64,000 nucleotides of DNA, taken from Typha latifolia (taxonomy: Eukaryota > Streptophyta > Magnoliopsida > Poales > Typhaceae). The stretch lies in assembly GCA_019914945.1 (NCBI GenBank), contig CM034105.1, positions 1,984,001 through 2,048,000 of the forward strand, in the 5' to 3' direction. The notes beneath the pieces are model-generated. The model was not told the DNA's origin. It saw only the letters and a list, made by a program, of their open reading frames with translations, and did not search any database. Position numbers and translations under genes: made by a program. How positions within the stretch are numbered: the first letter of the stretch is position 1; each line of letters begins with the position of its first letter. Of the stretch, positions 24,496 to 38,500 are shown piece by piece.

Positions 24496-27176
24496 ATGGC
24501 TTTCCTCCTCCCTCTCACGGAGATCGCCTCGATTCCTGGAGCGAAACCCCCAACTTATAAGAGAAGTAGTCGCAGGGATAGGAATTCTTCGAGGGTTTGC
24601 GTAATTGGGCGCGTCAAAGATGAGGAGAAGGAGCTGGTAATTAGGGTTTCTGACCCGATCCGGGAACCTAGTCTCTCGCCTCTCTTCTCGGGTCCCCTTC
24701 TCGGGGAATCGTCATCTTCTCCTCCGTCTCCTTCTCTTAAGCAGCAGCTGCAGAAGGATGGCGGTGACGATAAGCAGAAGTATTACGTCAACATGGGGTA
24801 CGCCATTAGGACGCTGAGGGAGGAGTTCCCTGACATATTTTACAAAGAACCTGGCTTTGATATCTACAGGTCCGTATTCTCCGTTGTTTCTGAAATTTTT
24901 GGCAAAAAAATTTGGTCTTTTTGATTAGCTTGTGTGCGATTTGGTCGATTGTTTGATTTTGTCTGCTTATTTGGTTCTTTTTATTTCCAGAAAGTTGTGT
25001 GAAAGGAGTAGGAAAGATAAGTGACTTTTAGCTCTCTGAATAAAAGATAGATTGTTTTTCTGTGTGAATCGATATTATTATTTTCCAATTTCTTCCCAGC
25101 TAATGGAAATGGAAATAACCGGAGATATTCATGATACTTCGTCTGCACTTGGTCGTACATGAATGCGTGAGCTATACTGTGTACTCAGTAAATTATGGTC
25201 AACTTCAAATCTGTGTTTTCGAGAGGGATGATCAACACTGCAAATTTCGATCAAAACTTGAACCTGAGTATAGGTATGCCATTTTAGAAAGCACAACAAT
25301 GGAAATGGGTGGTGAGAACTGTTAAAAGATCTATTCCCATGTTCTGATCTTTTCATTTTAGGTACCCATTTCTTGGGTAAAATCTTCCACTTATATTTGA
25401 AAATGGATTGGTTATCCATAAAGTTAAATAAAGAAAACTTGATTTTAACTCTGCTTCCTGCTTAAAAAATGAAGACTTGACGGAAATCACTGGCTGGGTT
25501 GGTCCAACCAAGAAAGGCATAAGAGTGGAGATGCTTTGTTGTGTGTTGGAACTTTGAAGTAGCTGAGTATGATTGCACTATATGGTTGATTTATCTCTAC
25601 TGCAGCCATAAATACATCAAATAGGAGACATTTGAATTACCTTGATTCCAAAAAATTAAGCCAGTAATTTGGCCACATGACTGTAAAAGTAGCAACCTGA
25701 ATGATGCCGAGAACGTGGAAAGCGCTTTGAACTGTGTAGCATGCTGCAAAGGAAGCCATGCGAACTACTAATTTGAATGCATGCATCAAATTATCATCTC
25801 GATTTACCTGCAAGCCCGCTTTTGCAGCTCTTCTTGGATCCCTTTTGTTTGGAACCTCTTAATATATGGTGCCAATAGATCTCTTAACTTTACCCTTCTC
25901 AAAGAATTGTAGCACTCAGTGGACTCTGGTTCATACATAGCACTACTGGTCTAACTTTTGAGACAGATTAGTATAGAAACATTTAAGATGTTAGACTTTG
26001 CAAAAAGGAGAATACCGCTCTATCCAATGACTGTGTCACATGTCAAAATCTTGCATATATTGTGGGTCTTAAGACATGCACTTGGTGTCCTATAATATAC
26101 ATTTTCCATAGTTGAATTTGCTAAGATTTCAAGTTTTTTTTTTCAATTAAAATCTGATAAGATTGGCCATGGAGGTGTATAAAGTAATATAATATGTGAA
26201 GGAATAGGTATATATATATAGTCCATTGACATTATATGCTAATCCATCATTCCATTGACGTAAGGAAATTTAATTCACCTATGGAGGCACCTTTGGCCTC
26301 GCTTTGTGAGACTTGCTCTCCTAACCAAAATGCCATGAGGCTCACCAATTAGGCTATTCAAGAGGCACATGCATCTATTGCATATGGAAGCTCATTTGAG
26401 GTCTAACTCTGAGATGCAAATATGAAAGATTGATTGTTGACATATCTTATACAAGAATAGCATATTTCCTATTCTTGTATGACATAATTGCACATACATT
26501 ATTGCATAACATCATTTGAAATGCTCGAGTTCTATCAAGTTTGAGATTGTAAAATTATATGACTACATGTGGAGATGGTTATGATGTTTTCCAAGTTATG
26601 ACCCAAATCCTTTTGGGTTCTTTGTCTTCATATCTTATTATTATTAAACCTTTTTGTTCTAAGATGATCGCATTATTCTTTTCCAGAGATGATATTGTCT
26701 TCAAAGATCCTTTCAATACCTTTGTTGGCATTGACAATTACAAACGTATATTCTGGGCGCTGAGATTTACTGGTCGTGTTTTTTTCAAGTCTTTGTGGAT
26801 TGATATTGTCAGTGTCTGGCAACCTGTGGAGAATGTCATTATGATTCGTTGGATCGTCCATGGCATCCCCAGGGTGCCCTGGGAGAAACAGGGCCGCTTC
26901 GATGGTACCTCCGAGTATAAACTAGATAAGAATGGAAAGATTTTCGAGCACCGTGTAGACAATGTTGCTCTCAATTCGCCAACCAAGTTTAGGGTTTTGC
27001 CTGTTGAGGAGTTGATCAGGTTGCTTGGCTGTCCATCAACACCAAAGCCAACTTATTTTGAGACGTCATTGTTTGTTAGCATCTCATGGATGCCGTTTTT
27101 GTTGAAATTCACATGGATAAGGTGCTATTTTACGTTATATCTTATTCTTAATTTTGGATGTGCAGCAAAAGGCTAA
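24496..27176 (+). CDS. DUF2358 family protein, probably plastid-targeted
   Basis: Exons 24496-24869 and 26687-27176 join in phase (TAC AG, then A GAT) to give 287 aa; the intron is 1.8 kb. The first 70 or so residues are rich in S, R and P with few acids at the start, like a chloroplast transit peptide. The conserved part begins near residue 95 with YYVNMGYAIRTLREEFPDIF. It continues across the junction with DDIVFKDPFNTFVGIDNYKRIFW, then IRWIVHGIPRVPWE and LDKNGKIFEHRVD. This SnoaL-like fold pattern is what I recall for plant and cyanobacterial DUF2358 proteins, which have no assigned reaction. The last about 35 residues (after PTYFE) are hydrophobic and less typical; a further intron before the true C-terminus is possible. 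Confidence 0.8.
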
Positions 27177-30100
27177 CAGAAGTTTCAGTTTACAATGTTC
27201 CTCCAATTTTGCCTCATCTTGTGATGATAGTGCATCTAATGTTAAGGAGTTGACATCATAGTTGCTGTATATGTGTATAGAAAGTTGTATTGTTGTAACT
27301 TGAATGTTTTTGTCTAAACTATCAAGTTTGAAAACGGAGTATTGGTGAAGCTGGAATTTCTCACGTTACTACTCTTCGAGATTATTCTGGGCTTTTGTAC
27401 ATGTAATCATCGGTATCACCAATCTAATATTCAACCAATCTGATGTATGAACTATTACCACCCTTGTGGCTTCATAATAAAATGTTAGATATCTCCTGAT
27501 AAATCCTAGTCTATATTTGATATCATTTGTGGTTTTTTTTTTGTCCTCTTTTTCCTTCTCCTTCTAGAATCAATTTCTTTATTTAAGAGGGAAATTTTCA
27601 CTTCATTTATGCCCTGATCGAGCTACTTCTTTGGCCTTTCTGTATCCCCTTCCATCCCACTGTGAAACAATCCTGTACCCAAAATTTACCAAGGGATCAT
27701 TGTAGTGGGTGGTTGGCTATGACCTGCAAATTGTCTTCAAAGCTTTGGAGTCATAAGAAATTACCTTCGCAATTTATGAACCATTCCTTTTTTGGGAGTA
27801 CGTAGATTGAGCCCACGAGCTACAAATGGACATCGCATTCCTTTTGCTCTCTTCTGTGAGGCATGAGAGTGACCTTGTGCTCAGTATTTGTACTCCTGAT
27901 TGAAGCATATGCTCTTCTGATAATTTGCAAGCAAGCATATGAGAAAGAAGAAGCAGCAACAAACAAGCATAGGCGCTCGTTCCTTCAGCCTTCCCTGGAA
28001 AGCTCTGCCACTTTTGGATTCTATTTCGAACGTACGTCTCAGGCTTGCTTAAGCAGCACAAGTTGCCACTTATGCTGAGGTCCATCAGAACCGCAACCGC
28101 GTCGTCTTCCGTTCGTGCTTGCTCTTTGCAACTTGCCATGGTGATTACAATTCTCTGCCGCCTTTCCAGGAGGTGAAGGCATTCAGATACTTCAACTGGG
28201 ATATAGAGACGGTAGGCTCATGTACATGTACCTGCCCCAGTTAAGGTTGCTCCAGATTATTCTCTCAAAGATGCTCTCTGTTTCCTGTTCATTGGAATCC
28301 AGCTTTTATCTGATGTGTCCAGCCGCAATAGGATTAGGCTGATGCCCTGAAGCTTGTTAATGGGCAATTAGTAATACACCTCATGCGATAAACGGCCACA
28401 GGAATGTGGGGGGTTTCTTAGAACCTGATACCACGAACATATTATTGTTCTCTGTAAAAGTTTCTCATAAATGTTGGCTCAGCAATATAAGAAGATGATA
28501 AATATCATGGACCCAAGTATTGAATAACACCAGAGAAGATCTATTTATCCCAGATTATGGAATAAGAACAACCTTAAAGTAAATAATTCAGCGGATACTA
28601 TGGTTATCAGCACAAAGATTTTGGTAAGACACTTTTTATAGACAGGTGGGTGAAAACAGCAAGACATGATGATGGCAAGTTCCTTGTCTTACCCACAAAA
28701 ATATAAGTGTTTAGAAACTTCAAAGATATTCCTAGTTTAAAATCCTTGGAATCAAATCTTCGTGAGGACTTCATTAAGGCTTAGCAGGATTAGAATCATT
28801 TACATTTCCTGTTCTATTCTCTTGGGCTTTTTCTTTTCTCTTTTCGCAATCATGTTCATATCACTGTTATTTCTAGCTTGAAGAAACAGAATTACTCTCT
28901 CTTCTGCAAGTCAGGTGCTTGTAGAAATAAGGGGGAGGCATCTGATTCCTTGACAATCAAAAGAAAACTATTAACTAACATTAACTTCTTCTTTTCTAAA
29001 ACATTGTTAATCATTATAATGAGAATGAAAACAGGCATAAAACAAACGCAGACAATATAGTTTTAACTACAACACAATGAATTTTTGAGAACAAAAATAG
29101 AAAAACTTAAAAGTAATGATTAGAGCACGTATATACATTGTTTATAGATGTGAAAAAGAGGGTAAAGATAGAGGAGGAAGAGTTTTATAATAAACACTCC
29201 TTGCAACATGTGGTCCTAAGGCGTTTAACTTTAACCAGGTTAAAGCAGAAGTATTTTTCTTTGATGCTAAAGAAATATGTGTATGTCCTCACATTCTTCG
29301 TAAATCCAAAAGAGATCTAGTTTCTCGGTAGAGCAATGAAAAACACACGGTCAACAACAACTTCTTTTACTTAGTCACATCATATAGACAATTAAAAGAT
29401 CATATCCACAATATTCAATATGTATTCAACCTCTCGCCATTCATAGTTTCAGAAGATCTTTCAAATTCAAGTGCAGGTCCGCTATGCAGTAAAGAATCGT
29501 ACACTCTGTACAATTCTTTATTGTTTCACTATAACAAATAATTGAACTCACAAAAGTCTCTAATCTCTGCATGGAATGCCAGCTTCAAGTATGTCTTGCA
29601 GTGTTTACAATGCTACAGGCCTTCACACTTGATAAGTAAATTATCTTACGAAATGAATGACATGGTGACATCTTATGAGTTAATTTAAACCGATAACACC
29701 TCCCCTCCAACCAATCATGATGCATATGTGCTGAAGTCTGTACAAACTGGGAATGATGATACTTTTGAATTTTTTGTAAGCCAAGATTTATCTAAAGTTT
29801 TAGTAGAAAATTTAAGGAAACAAACATAAAGTGTAGCTTTATGAAACTTATGAAGCACCAGAACTCCACGGAGAATAATAATTTACATTTCTTTTCTCAC
29901 TTGTAACACCAGGAAAGCAATTCCTTCCATGTCTGGGAGTGTCGCTGCATCATGCATTAATTTGAGCTAGTTGCGAAACTTCATTCGAGGATAATTCCCT
30001 CGCCATTAAATTCCCAAGAAAAGGTCAGGCATATGGCAGAGTTTCAAAGGGACTGCCATTTATCATGGTATTTACATTTCCATGCTGTTCTTACTGAGAT

Positions 30101-30599
30101 GACCTTTTGCATTAACTTGACACACAACCGATTCCTTCTACCCTTCAGCTCGAATCAAATTCAAATTTGCTACGTACACACACTCTCTCGCTCTCCATTA
30201 GTGAGTAACCATTTCTTTTGCCTTCACTACACCTACCATGGAGTTGGATTCGTTCCTCTTGTTATTGTTTGGTCTCATCACTTGATTACTATGTGGTGAC
30301 CAAATTGGACAATTTTGAGTTCAAGTCTAAGCTCCCAAAGAAATTTTTAATCCACATCGAGTGTGTGCTTCATGCAACAAAACCGAGATTAAAATCCATG
30401 CAGAGCATAAAGCATGGCAGATTCCAATTCTCCATCAACATAGCATTATTGAGCTGAAGCATCTTACCTCATCCCATATTTTCCCTAATCTTTTTCTATT
30501 ATTGAAGAGTATCATTCTCCCTAATACATAATATTATACCCCTCTACGCCACTGTCTGTCTACTTGCACGGTTGCACCACCATCTCAACCTCCAAAACG
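27177..30599. other. Intergenic region between DUF2358 and ALMT genes
   Basis: No gene is recognised. Between about 27770 and 28215 both strands carry coding-like frames: a minus-strand frame of 121 codons at 27774-28139, and a plus-strand run of about 50 sense codons at roughly 28045-28205. Neither could be assigned and neither has clear splice sites. The rest is AT-rich with short frames. Confidence 0.5.
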
Positions 30600-30608
30600 C
30601 TTTATATA
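30600..30608 (+). promoter_or_regulatory. TATA box of the ALMT gene
   Basis: The sequence TTTATATACC lies about 125 bp upstream of the chosen start at 30729. It supports starting the protein there and not at the in-frame ATG at 30564, which lies upstream of this box. Confidence 0.55.
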
Positions 30609-30728
30609 CCCTCCGTTCTTTCATCAATCTCTTCACTTAAGAAAAATCACTACCTCAAGTCCACTAATTTGTATTGGTTTCACTGGCCTCTTCAGTTGTT
30701 CAGGAGGCTCTACTTCTCTCTCTTGAGA

Positions 30729-33700
30729 ATGAGTGCAAAGAGTTGCAGTGTAAGAATCAATATTGGCGTTACACCAAAAGCTGCAGTGCAAGAACCTGTG
30801 AAGAAGTCTACTGCTGATAACACTGAGAGCTCATCTCCAAGGAAATGGATATGGGATGTATGGCAGTTTGCCAAGGAGGACACCAACAGGGTAACCTTTT
30901 CTCTCAAAGTTGGCCTTGCTTGTCTCCTAGTATCCCTTCTCATACTCTTCCGGGCCCCATACGAAATATTTGGGACCAACATCATCTGGTCCATCCTCAC
31001 CGTGGCAATCATGTTTGAATACACCGTTGGTACGTTCAATCCATGCATTCCTGTAGGCACACAGTTTGTGTGCTTTGCATTATATTCCACTTATAACTTT
31101 CTAGATTGTTGATCATATATAGGTGCCACATTTAACCGTGGATTTAATCGAGCTCTTGGAAGTTTACTAGCTGGGATTTTTGCAATAGTAGTGATTCAAA
31201 TAGCTATGTCCAGTGGCCACATTGCAGAGCCATATGTCATTGGGGTCAGCATCTTCCTCATTGGTATGTTTTAGTTCTCTGTTCTCCTTTAATCAAGAGT
31301 ATATATTCTTTGGTTCTATCTTCTGAACTATCATTTCACCAGTTAGTGGATCCTCAGTTGCAACATTTGATTATCTCTTAAGTAAAGAAAGAATCTGAGA
31401 ATCGAATTGATTGGTTGATTGTATATAAACTTGTCAAATTTTAACTTACATCTATACTGAAACCATGCTGTGCATGTAGGAGCTATAACATCCTTTATGA
31501 AGCTATGGCCATCGCTGGTCCCATACGAGTATGGCTTCAGGGTTATCCTCTTCACCTATTGCTTGATCATCGTATCAGGCTATCGCATGGGTGCTCCTAT
31601 TAGGACTGCCATGGACCGCCTCTACTCAATCGCGATAGGTGGATTAGTTGCAGTCCTTGTTAACGTCCTCATTTGCCCTATATGGGCAGGAGAGCAACTG
31701 CACAAGGAGCTTGTTAAGAATTTCAACTCGGTGGCGGATGCCCTTGAAGGTTTCTCCTTGCTTTCTAATCCTTAGCATCCTCGTTCTCTCCTCTACTACC
31801 ATAGTAATAGCAGAATGTCTCATCTCTTCTCTTGCTCCGTTTACAATAGAGTGTGTGAAGAAGTATGTTAGTGATGATGGATCCGACCAACCCGAGTTTT
31901 CAAAGACGGTGATGGATGACTTCCCTGATGAGCCAGCATTTCAGAAATGCAGGACAACTTTGAATTCATCAGCAAAGCTGGACTCACTGGTTCTCATCTT
32001 ATCTAATACTCTTGCTATTTAAGTTTGGATTTAATCAAACAAAAGAAAATAGAAAGATGTTCATTACTGATGGCCATTCTGATCACTTTCTAGGCCAACT
32101 CAGCAAAATGGGAGCCACCCCATGGGAGATTTGGGCACTTCTTCTACCCATGGGCCGAGTATGTAAAGGTTGGGGCTGTGCTCCGGCATTGTGCATATGA
32201 AGTCATGGCTATGCATGGCTGCCTTCATTCAGAGATTCAGGTAACATATAGTACTAATCAGTATTCAGCTTATCAATTGATGTCAATCAGCAGTATCTTA
32301 GTGTTACACCACAATGAAAAGTTACTTGAAAGATGAGTTGATCTTGATACAACTTATTTAGATGATAAGCATAAGGACACATGGTTAAGTACACCACAGT
32401 AGAGATGTTCTCAGTAATCATAATTTCAGAAGAGAAGCCCAATTAGCACACATGGTCAAGAAATACTGGCAGGCAAGGGGAATTAAGTTCTGAACCTCTA
32501 TTTTAGTGGAAGATGTCTTAAGAATGCTTCTCTGTTTGAGAATAGAATCAGATGCTCCTAGTTGGTTTTGAAGATGATCCAAGTGATAATTTTGTCCGTA
32601 TCAATTTTTCTGGAACTCCCAAAGCTGATCCAGTTCATTCCATTCTTAGATTAGGTGTTGTCCAATAAAAACCCAAGCTATGTCCTAACCTTTTCTCCCT
32701 TTCGTTTACCTGTTCTTTTTTCAATTCCTAATGAGCTTTTATATACCAAAAACATAATTTCTCATAAGGTGTGAGAAATTATGTAACAGGATCCATTTAA
32801 TGAATTGGTTAATAGTTTTTAAGGAACAAGTTGGAGTTCCTAGTAGCAAACTGCACCAGGAGAGATTTGAAAAAAAATGATCCATGGAATGTTTAACATA
32901 CTCTATTATTCTAACTTCTAAGATATAAAAAGATATCCAGTAATTTAAACAAATCAAACTATGTAGTATAATGTTTCATAAATTAACACTGAAACAACTA
33001 CTAAAAACAATAGATAGCTGACTTTCACCATATACTTTACTTCCTTAGCAAACATACAAAAGGTACTTTTCTCCTAAAGAATACTGAGGGAAAAAAAGAA
33101 CTAACCTTATCAAAAGCAGATGCCATGCAAACACTCCACGTCAATGATAAAGAAATCCCACATATCAGTAGAGCTCTGAATTATATAAAATGTGTTCAGT
33201 ACTTCAATATATACAATGGCTTAACATCATATGTCAGAAAAAAAAGGGAGCCTGTAGAGTGTAGATGAACTATGATAGGGCCATATAGTCAGCATACAGC
33301 ACAGAAATCATGAAAATTATTCGACTAAAACAAATACACCAACTTAGATTCTAACAGCTAAATAAGACTACTTTAACTTAGGAAAAGACAACCAAAATGA
33401 GTTAAGCTTCTACTCCATAGGAAGGTCAACTTAAGAAGAGAAACAATTATTTTATTTAAACATATATCAGAAGCAGATTGATACACTTAAAATTCGGGGA
33501 CAACTCACAGACACATCATGCCTGAATGACAAATCTTTTGCAGTTCCAGTTGATTTGTAATTGAAGTCCTTTCTGAAAATAAGTTCTATTTCAAGCTGTT
33601 GTACAACGATACTACCTTTTAGCAACCATGATGAAGAAAAGGATCAAGCTGGGTTCCCAATCTTTGTTCACATCTCAATTTATGTATAACACTAGTTTCT

Positions 33701-34323
33701 TTCTTTTGTAGGCACCATATAATTTAAGATGTGCATTCCAGTCAGAGATCCTAGATGCCACAAACCAAGCTGCAGAGCTATTGCGCAGTTTGGGGAAAGA
33801 CATAAATAATATGAATTGGAGCCTTCAGACAAGTCTTCTGAAGCATGTTCATAGCTCAACCGAGCGACTCCAACACTCCATAGACTTGCACTCCTACCTT
33901 CTCACCTCAAGCCATGACCACTATGACCATTCAACCAAATTACGAACTAAATCCTCCAAGACCGTCTCTTTTAACATTAAGGACTTCTCCAATCACTTAA
34001 TGGAGGCAGAAAGTGGAAAAGCTGAGACTACCAATACACAATCTGCAGTGGCAGTGCAAGGTGAGTCTTACCATGAGGCCATGAGGAAGCAACAGAGGAG
34101 GCTCCATTCATGGCCTTCAAGGGAGGTGGATGACTTTGAAGAAGATGGAAAGGTTGCCACTGACTTGATCCCAAGGATGCACGCACTTGAAAGCACCACA
34201 GCATTGTCATTAGCCACCTTCACCTCACTGCTCATAGAATTTGTTGCTAGGCTTGATCACTTGGTTGAAGCTGTCGACAAGCTTGCTCAGATGGCCAAAT
34301 TCAAACAAGAGTGTACAATCTAA
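30729..34323 (+). CDS. Aluminum-activated malate transporter (ALMT) family anion channel
   Basis: Exons 30729-31029, 31123-31263, 31480-31749, 31850-31989, 32094-32240 and 33712-34323 total 1,611 nt, giving 536 aa. Six hydrophobic helices fill residues about 60-220: VTFSLKVGLACLLVSLLILF, then IWSILTVAIMFEYTVGATF, ALGSLLAGIFAIVVIQIA, VIGVSIFLIGAITSF, FRVILFTYCLIIVSGYR and IAIGGLVAVLVNVLICPIW. The family signatures GATFNRGFNRALG, PIWAGEQLH and WEPPHGRF are all present, and a long cytosolic C-terminal half follows. ALMTs pass malate or other anions across the plasma membrane or tonoplast. By impression this one is nearest ALMT10-type proteins; membrane and substrate cannot be told from sequence. 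Intron 5 is 1.47 kb; the others are 90-220 bp. Confidence 0.93.
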
Positions 34324-35544
34324 AATAGAATCTTAGGAACGAATGGCGCACCTACAAATGTAATGTGTACTATGTAATCATACTCCATACATTTTACCAA
34401 GAGCATCCAAAGCTTTTGGAGAATTATGTGTTGATCCTTATTTTTTTCTTGGATATCTCAAGTTTCAGAAAAAAAAGAAGAAAAGAAGCCACCGAGTATA
34501 ATGCCGAAACTCGCCTAAAAAAATGTCCAGTAATCAACAGCTTCTTTGGCTGGTTTTGAGCAAAAATCATTGATACAGTAGAGTGCTCAGGTCTAAAAGC
34601 TTAAACCGCTAGAGAACATATTTGATCCTAAGGTTAGTGCTAGGGTTTGGATCGGCAGAAGCCGTGGGAAAGAGATGGTCCTCGAGATGCGTAATTTTTC
34701 TTTGGAGAAGAGCTGAAGAGATAACATCTCTCTCTAATCTCTATATATACTCTTAATATCATTATTTTAATTTGTTAATTTTCTTAATATTTTCAAAGAG
34801 GGATTTCTCCTTTCACACCCTACATTAAGTATTTATTTCATCATACACCCTATCTTTTCATTTTTTTATAAAAAATTTGACCCTTACTCGTTGATTATAT
34901 TGTAGAAAGCACCATATTTGGCGTGGTTTCTGAAAAATCTAGCAACGGAAGAGTCGGCACTGATAAAATTAGTGAAAGGACAAGGCGTAAAAGGCACATT
35001 ATGTAGAGCGTAAAATAAGAAAATTCCTTTAAAAAGAGAGAGAAGAAGAAGAAATAATCACAAATAGGAACAAAAACAAGAAGGAGAAGAATGTGTACAT
35101 CTCTCTGTTACTCCTCTACAATTTAATGCATTTGCCCCCATATCCATGGGGCAAAAGAAATTGCCCTCCAATTCTTTTGTTGCTTCCTTTGTCTCTCACC
35201 CTGAATGTATATTTGCCCATGCCTGCACTTGAAGTACTGCTCAGCCACAACTCCATGCTGTCTGCATGAGGTAGCCAAGAGTATGCTAAGATATAAAGCA
35301 CACAAATATTACTACACACACCTTTCATATTTCATATAAAAGCATTCAATTGATATGTAGTTATGGAGAAAAGCATTCAATTGAAGTGGTAGCTTTTGCA
35401 TCATTTGTAGCATAAGATGTAATAGGTGCAGTTGAAATACAAGCTCAGTCTACATGACTTTGGATATTACCCTGTTGTGTGAGACTTATTTTGTTCTTTG
35501 CTTACCTGTTACATGAGTTCTGATTGAACAAGTTGAAACTCCAG
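34324..35544. other. Convergent intergenic region between ALMT and PAM71-like genes
   Basis: Both neighbours end here, so this holds two 3' untranslated regions. AT-rich with small purine tracts near 35030-35060. No coding or RNA gene recognised. Confidence 0.6.
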
Positions 35545-38500
35545 CTAATTCACTATCTCTATTAGTGTTACTGCAGCAAATACTAAAAAGAGAGACCCTC
35601 CAATGTATGCAATAACCTGCATTAAAGATAATATGTTAGTAAAAGCTATCTGCAGAACCACAAATATAAAAAGCTTAAAGGGAGATTGTGCAACATTCCT
35701 GGACTCGCAACAAAACTGCTGAAACATGTTATAAAATCATCATATCAGAGCAAGTGATATCGAGACACATAATGAAGAAAATCTTATTAGAATAAAGAAT
35801 ATTATTGTTTAACTAGTCATTTACGTGGCAAAAATCCATCTGGTTCCTACTTGTATTTGATTACTTCATCAGAGATTAGATTAATTTCTACAAATCTCTT
35901 TGTTGATATTTCTGTTTAAGTTAAAAGCTTAGATTTTCATCTCAGAGAATCACTCAACATAAGTCCATTAAAGAGATAATTTTCTCCTAACTTCCAGAGG
36001 TTGATTTTTATAAATCAAAATACTAGCACTATTTCCTTGCTTTTCATTTAAAATATGTAGTGCAGCCAAAAAATAATCACTTTTTAGCTTAAGTGATAAC
36101 AAGTGCTACCAGCTTTGATAAATAGTAAGATCAGAGATTGAATATGTACCTTCTCAGAAAGAAATGTCCCAAGCAAAGAACCCCCAACAACTGCAAGCTG
36201 CAAATTTTGAAAATACATTACATTTGGCCACCTAAAACCTATAAACAGTCAAGTTGCAAGGCCTGAATAGTTGCTGGTTATGAGAGGAACTACGACCACT
36301 GAACTAGGTCCACCAATTTGCAACCAGTCCTATAAAGTTTAGAACACTTCTCTTGGCATATACTTGCCTTGTCTAGGAATTTGGCACACCAAGAGAGGTT
36401 GACCTCCTAACCAGTTGGAATCAGTCACACCAGTAGAGACCTTAATTTTTGGCTATACACAGATGACGATAACAGGTTTGATGATGGATTCATATCGTGT
36501 GTGTCTAGGAGGCAAGGATGGGAAGGTTCTATAGTAAAAAAACAAAGCAAGTGGGTACACAGTACAATCCTTTGATTGGTTGTGCAAGTGGTTAAGTAGG
36601 AATGTATAAAAGCAGAAATAACTGGAAATTACAGAACTTTAGAAAGTAAAGTGAATGAAGCTTTTCTGCAACTGACTGGCAAAATGTGAACTATGGAAAT
36701 CAATGAATACTTGATGGAACATCTCAGAGAGTGAGTTTGCATGGCTAGATAGTGTTCACAACAAATGGCTGCAAGCTTTCATGCAAATTGTTATATACTG
36801 GCTAGATAGTTTTCACAACAAATTGTTGCAATTTTTCATGAGAATTTCTTATATAGTCTCAAGAGAACAATAAATGTTATGTAAAATATTTAAGCTTCAA
36901 ATTATAACATAAAACTATGTTAATTACGACTATAACATTCCACATCTTACCAATGTAGCAAGAGCATGCCCAGCAAGTGCTCCTCCAATGACTCCAAGAG
37001 GTGAGGAAGCAGCAGCGAGTGCTGTAAAAGAAAGAAAGAAAGAAAAAAAAATGCCAATTAATCCTTGGAATCATAAATACTTGATCCTACATGCAAATAA
37101 GTCAAATTAGGGGGCCACACCTATTGTGGAGAAAAAAGACTTATCACCCCATTCAGCAACAAATACTAAAAGGAATGTGCTGAGCGCTGTACTTGCAGCA
37201 GCCACGATTCCAGCTCCATTTCCCGATAACTCTGAAATTGCTAGTTCTGCCTGGCATATTTGAGATGGAAGCACATAGTTCATTAGAATCTTCACTAAGA
37301 ACAGAAAGTCTGAGAGTCAAATAAATGTTGAATTACCAAAACAAGCATTACTGACTGCTATGACTGCAACTGACATGTGGGTTCTATGCAGCCAATGGTG
37401 TACCTTTATAACTAATATTGGTAACAGTTAAAGATCGTACATGTTGTATTGTCAGCCATTTGTTATCCTAACTAAAATCATCTGCTGTTGGAATCAACAA
37501 TTTCTTCTAATTCATTGAATAAGTTAATAACAGGAATCACAAAACAGATGGTACCAAATAATATTAAGTTAGTCAGATATTTTAACATCAAAACGTAAAG
37601 TTTTGCCAGAACGTAATTTGGTGCTCCCAAAGATTTTACCTCCTCTTGTTCTTCCTTTATCTTCTGTTCTTCACCTGAAGCAGCTTCAAGTAATGTAGTG
37701 ACACCAAAGTAAACCTAAAATCAATTTACATCAATCAGAAGACGTGATCATGTGATTTGTAAACTGTGCACTTATGTTAAATGCAGGAATAGACACAAAA
37801 AAGTGGGGAATGAAGATAATTACAAATATGGTATCATTCCAACACCCATGTTTTATTCCTTTCCCCTACTTCTTACATAGTGTGCGGATGTGTTTAGCAA
37901 AGCGGTTGGATGTTAGTATGTACCAGGAGGCAGACAGCTGCAAAGTCATCCACTGGAAAATCTGCATCACCCAACCTACATCCATATAGCACTTGAAATA
38001 TATAAAAATGGAAAGATGAAAGAAATCTAAATTCTAGACAGAATTAGGATACATAAGCATTAAATAGTCAAACTAACAAGACCAGCACTTACCTAAATGG
38101 AACGATGCCATCAACATAGTGAAATGCACGGCCTAGAACCACAGACACGACAGACATTGCCCTGGTAATCACTCTAATTTCAGTTCCAGATATTCTTACA
38201 ATATCTTAGCAGTAATAAGGTAGAAACATTGACGTGCATCTTAGAGTTGGTTTTAGATGCCAAAGTACTTTTACAAGGAACATCTATGGGTTCTTTTCAA
38301 TAGAAATCTACAGAAATTTCTCATAAAGCCAAAATGATATGCCCAGCATCAGTGTCCGAATGACAGATATATGTAAAATTCAACTTGCAGCTCATTATCC
38401 ATATTCATGGAGGGACAGAGTAGTATGTCTCATTATCACTCTTCACCAGTTTGCTCTAATCAAACATTAGTTTAACTCATGGAAAGTATTTATTAAGTAC

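Noticed and set aside
30564..30728. Upstream in-frame ATG adding 55 residues to the ALMT protein
   Set aside because: The likely TATA box at 30600-30608 lies downstream of it, and the extra residues do not resemble an ALMT N-terminus.
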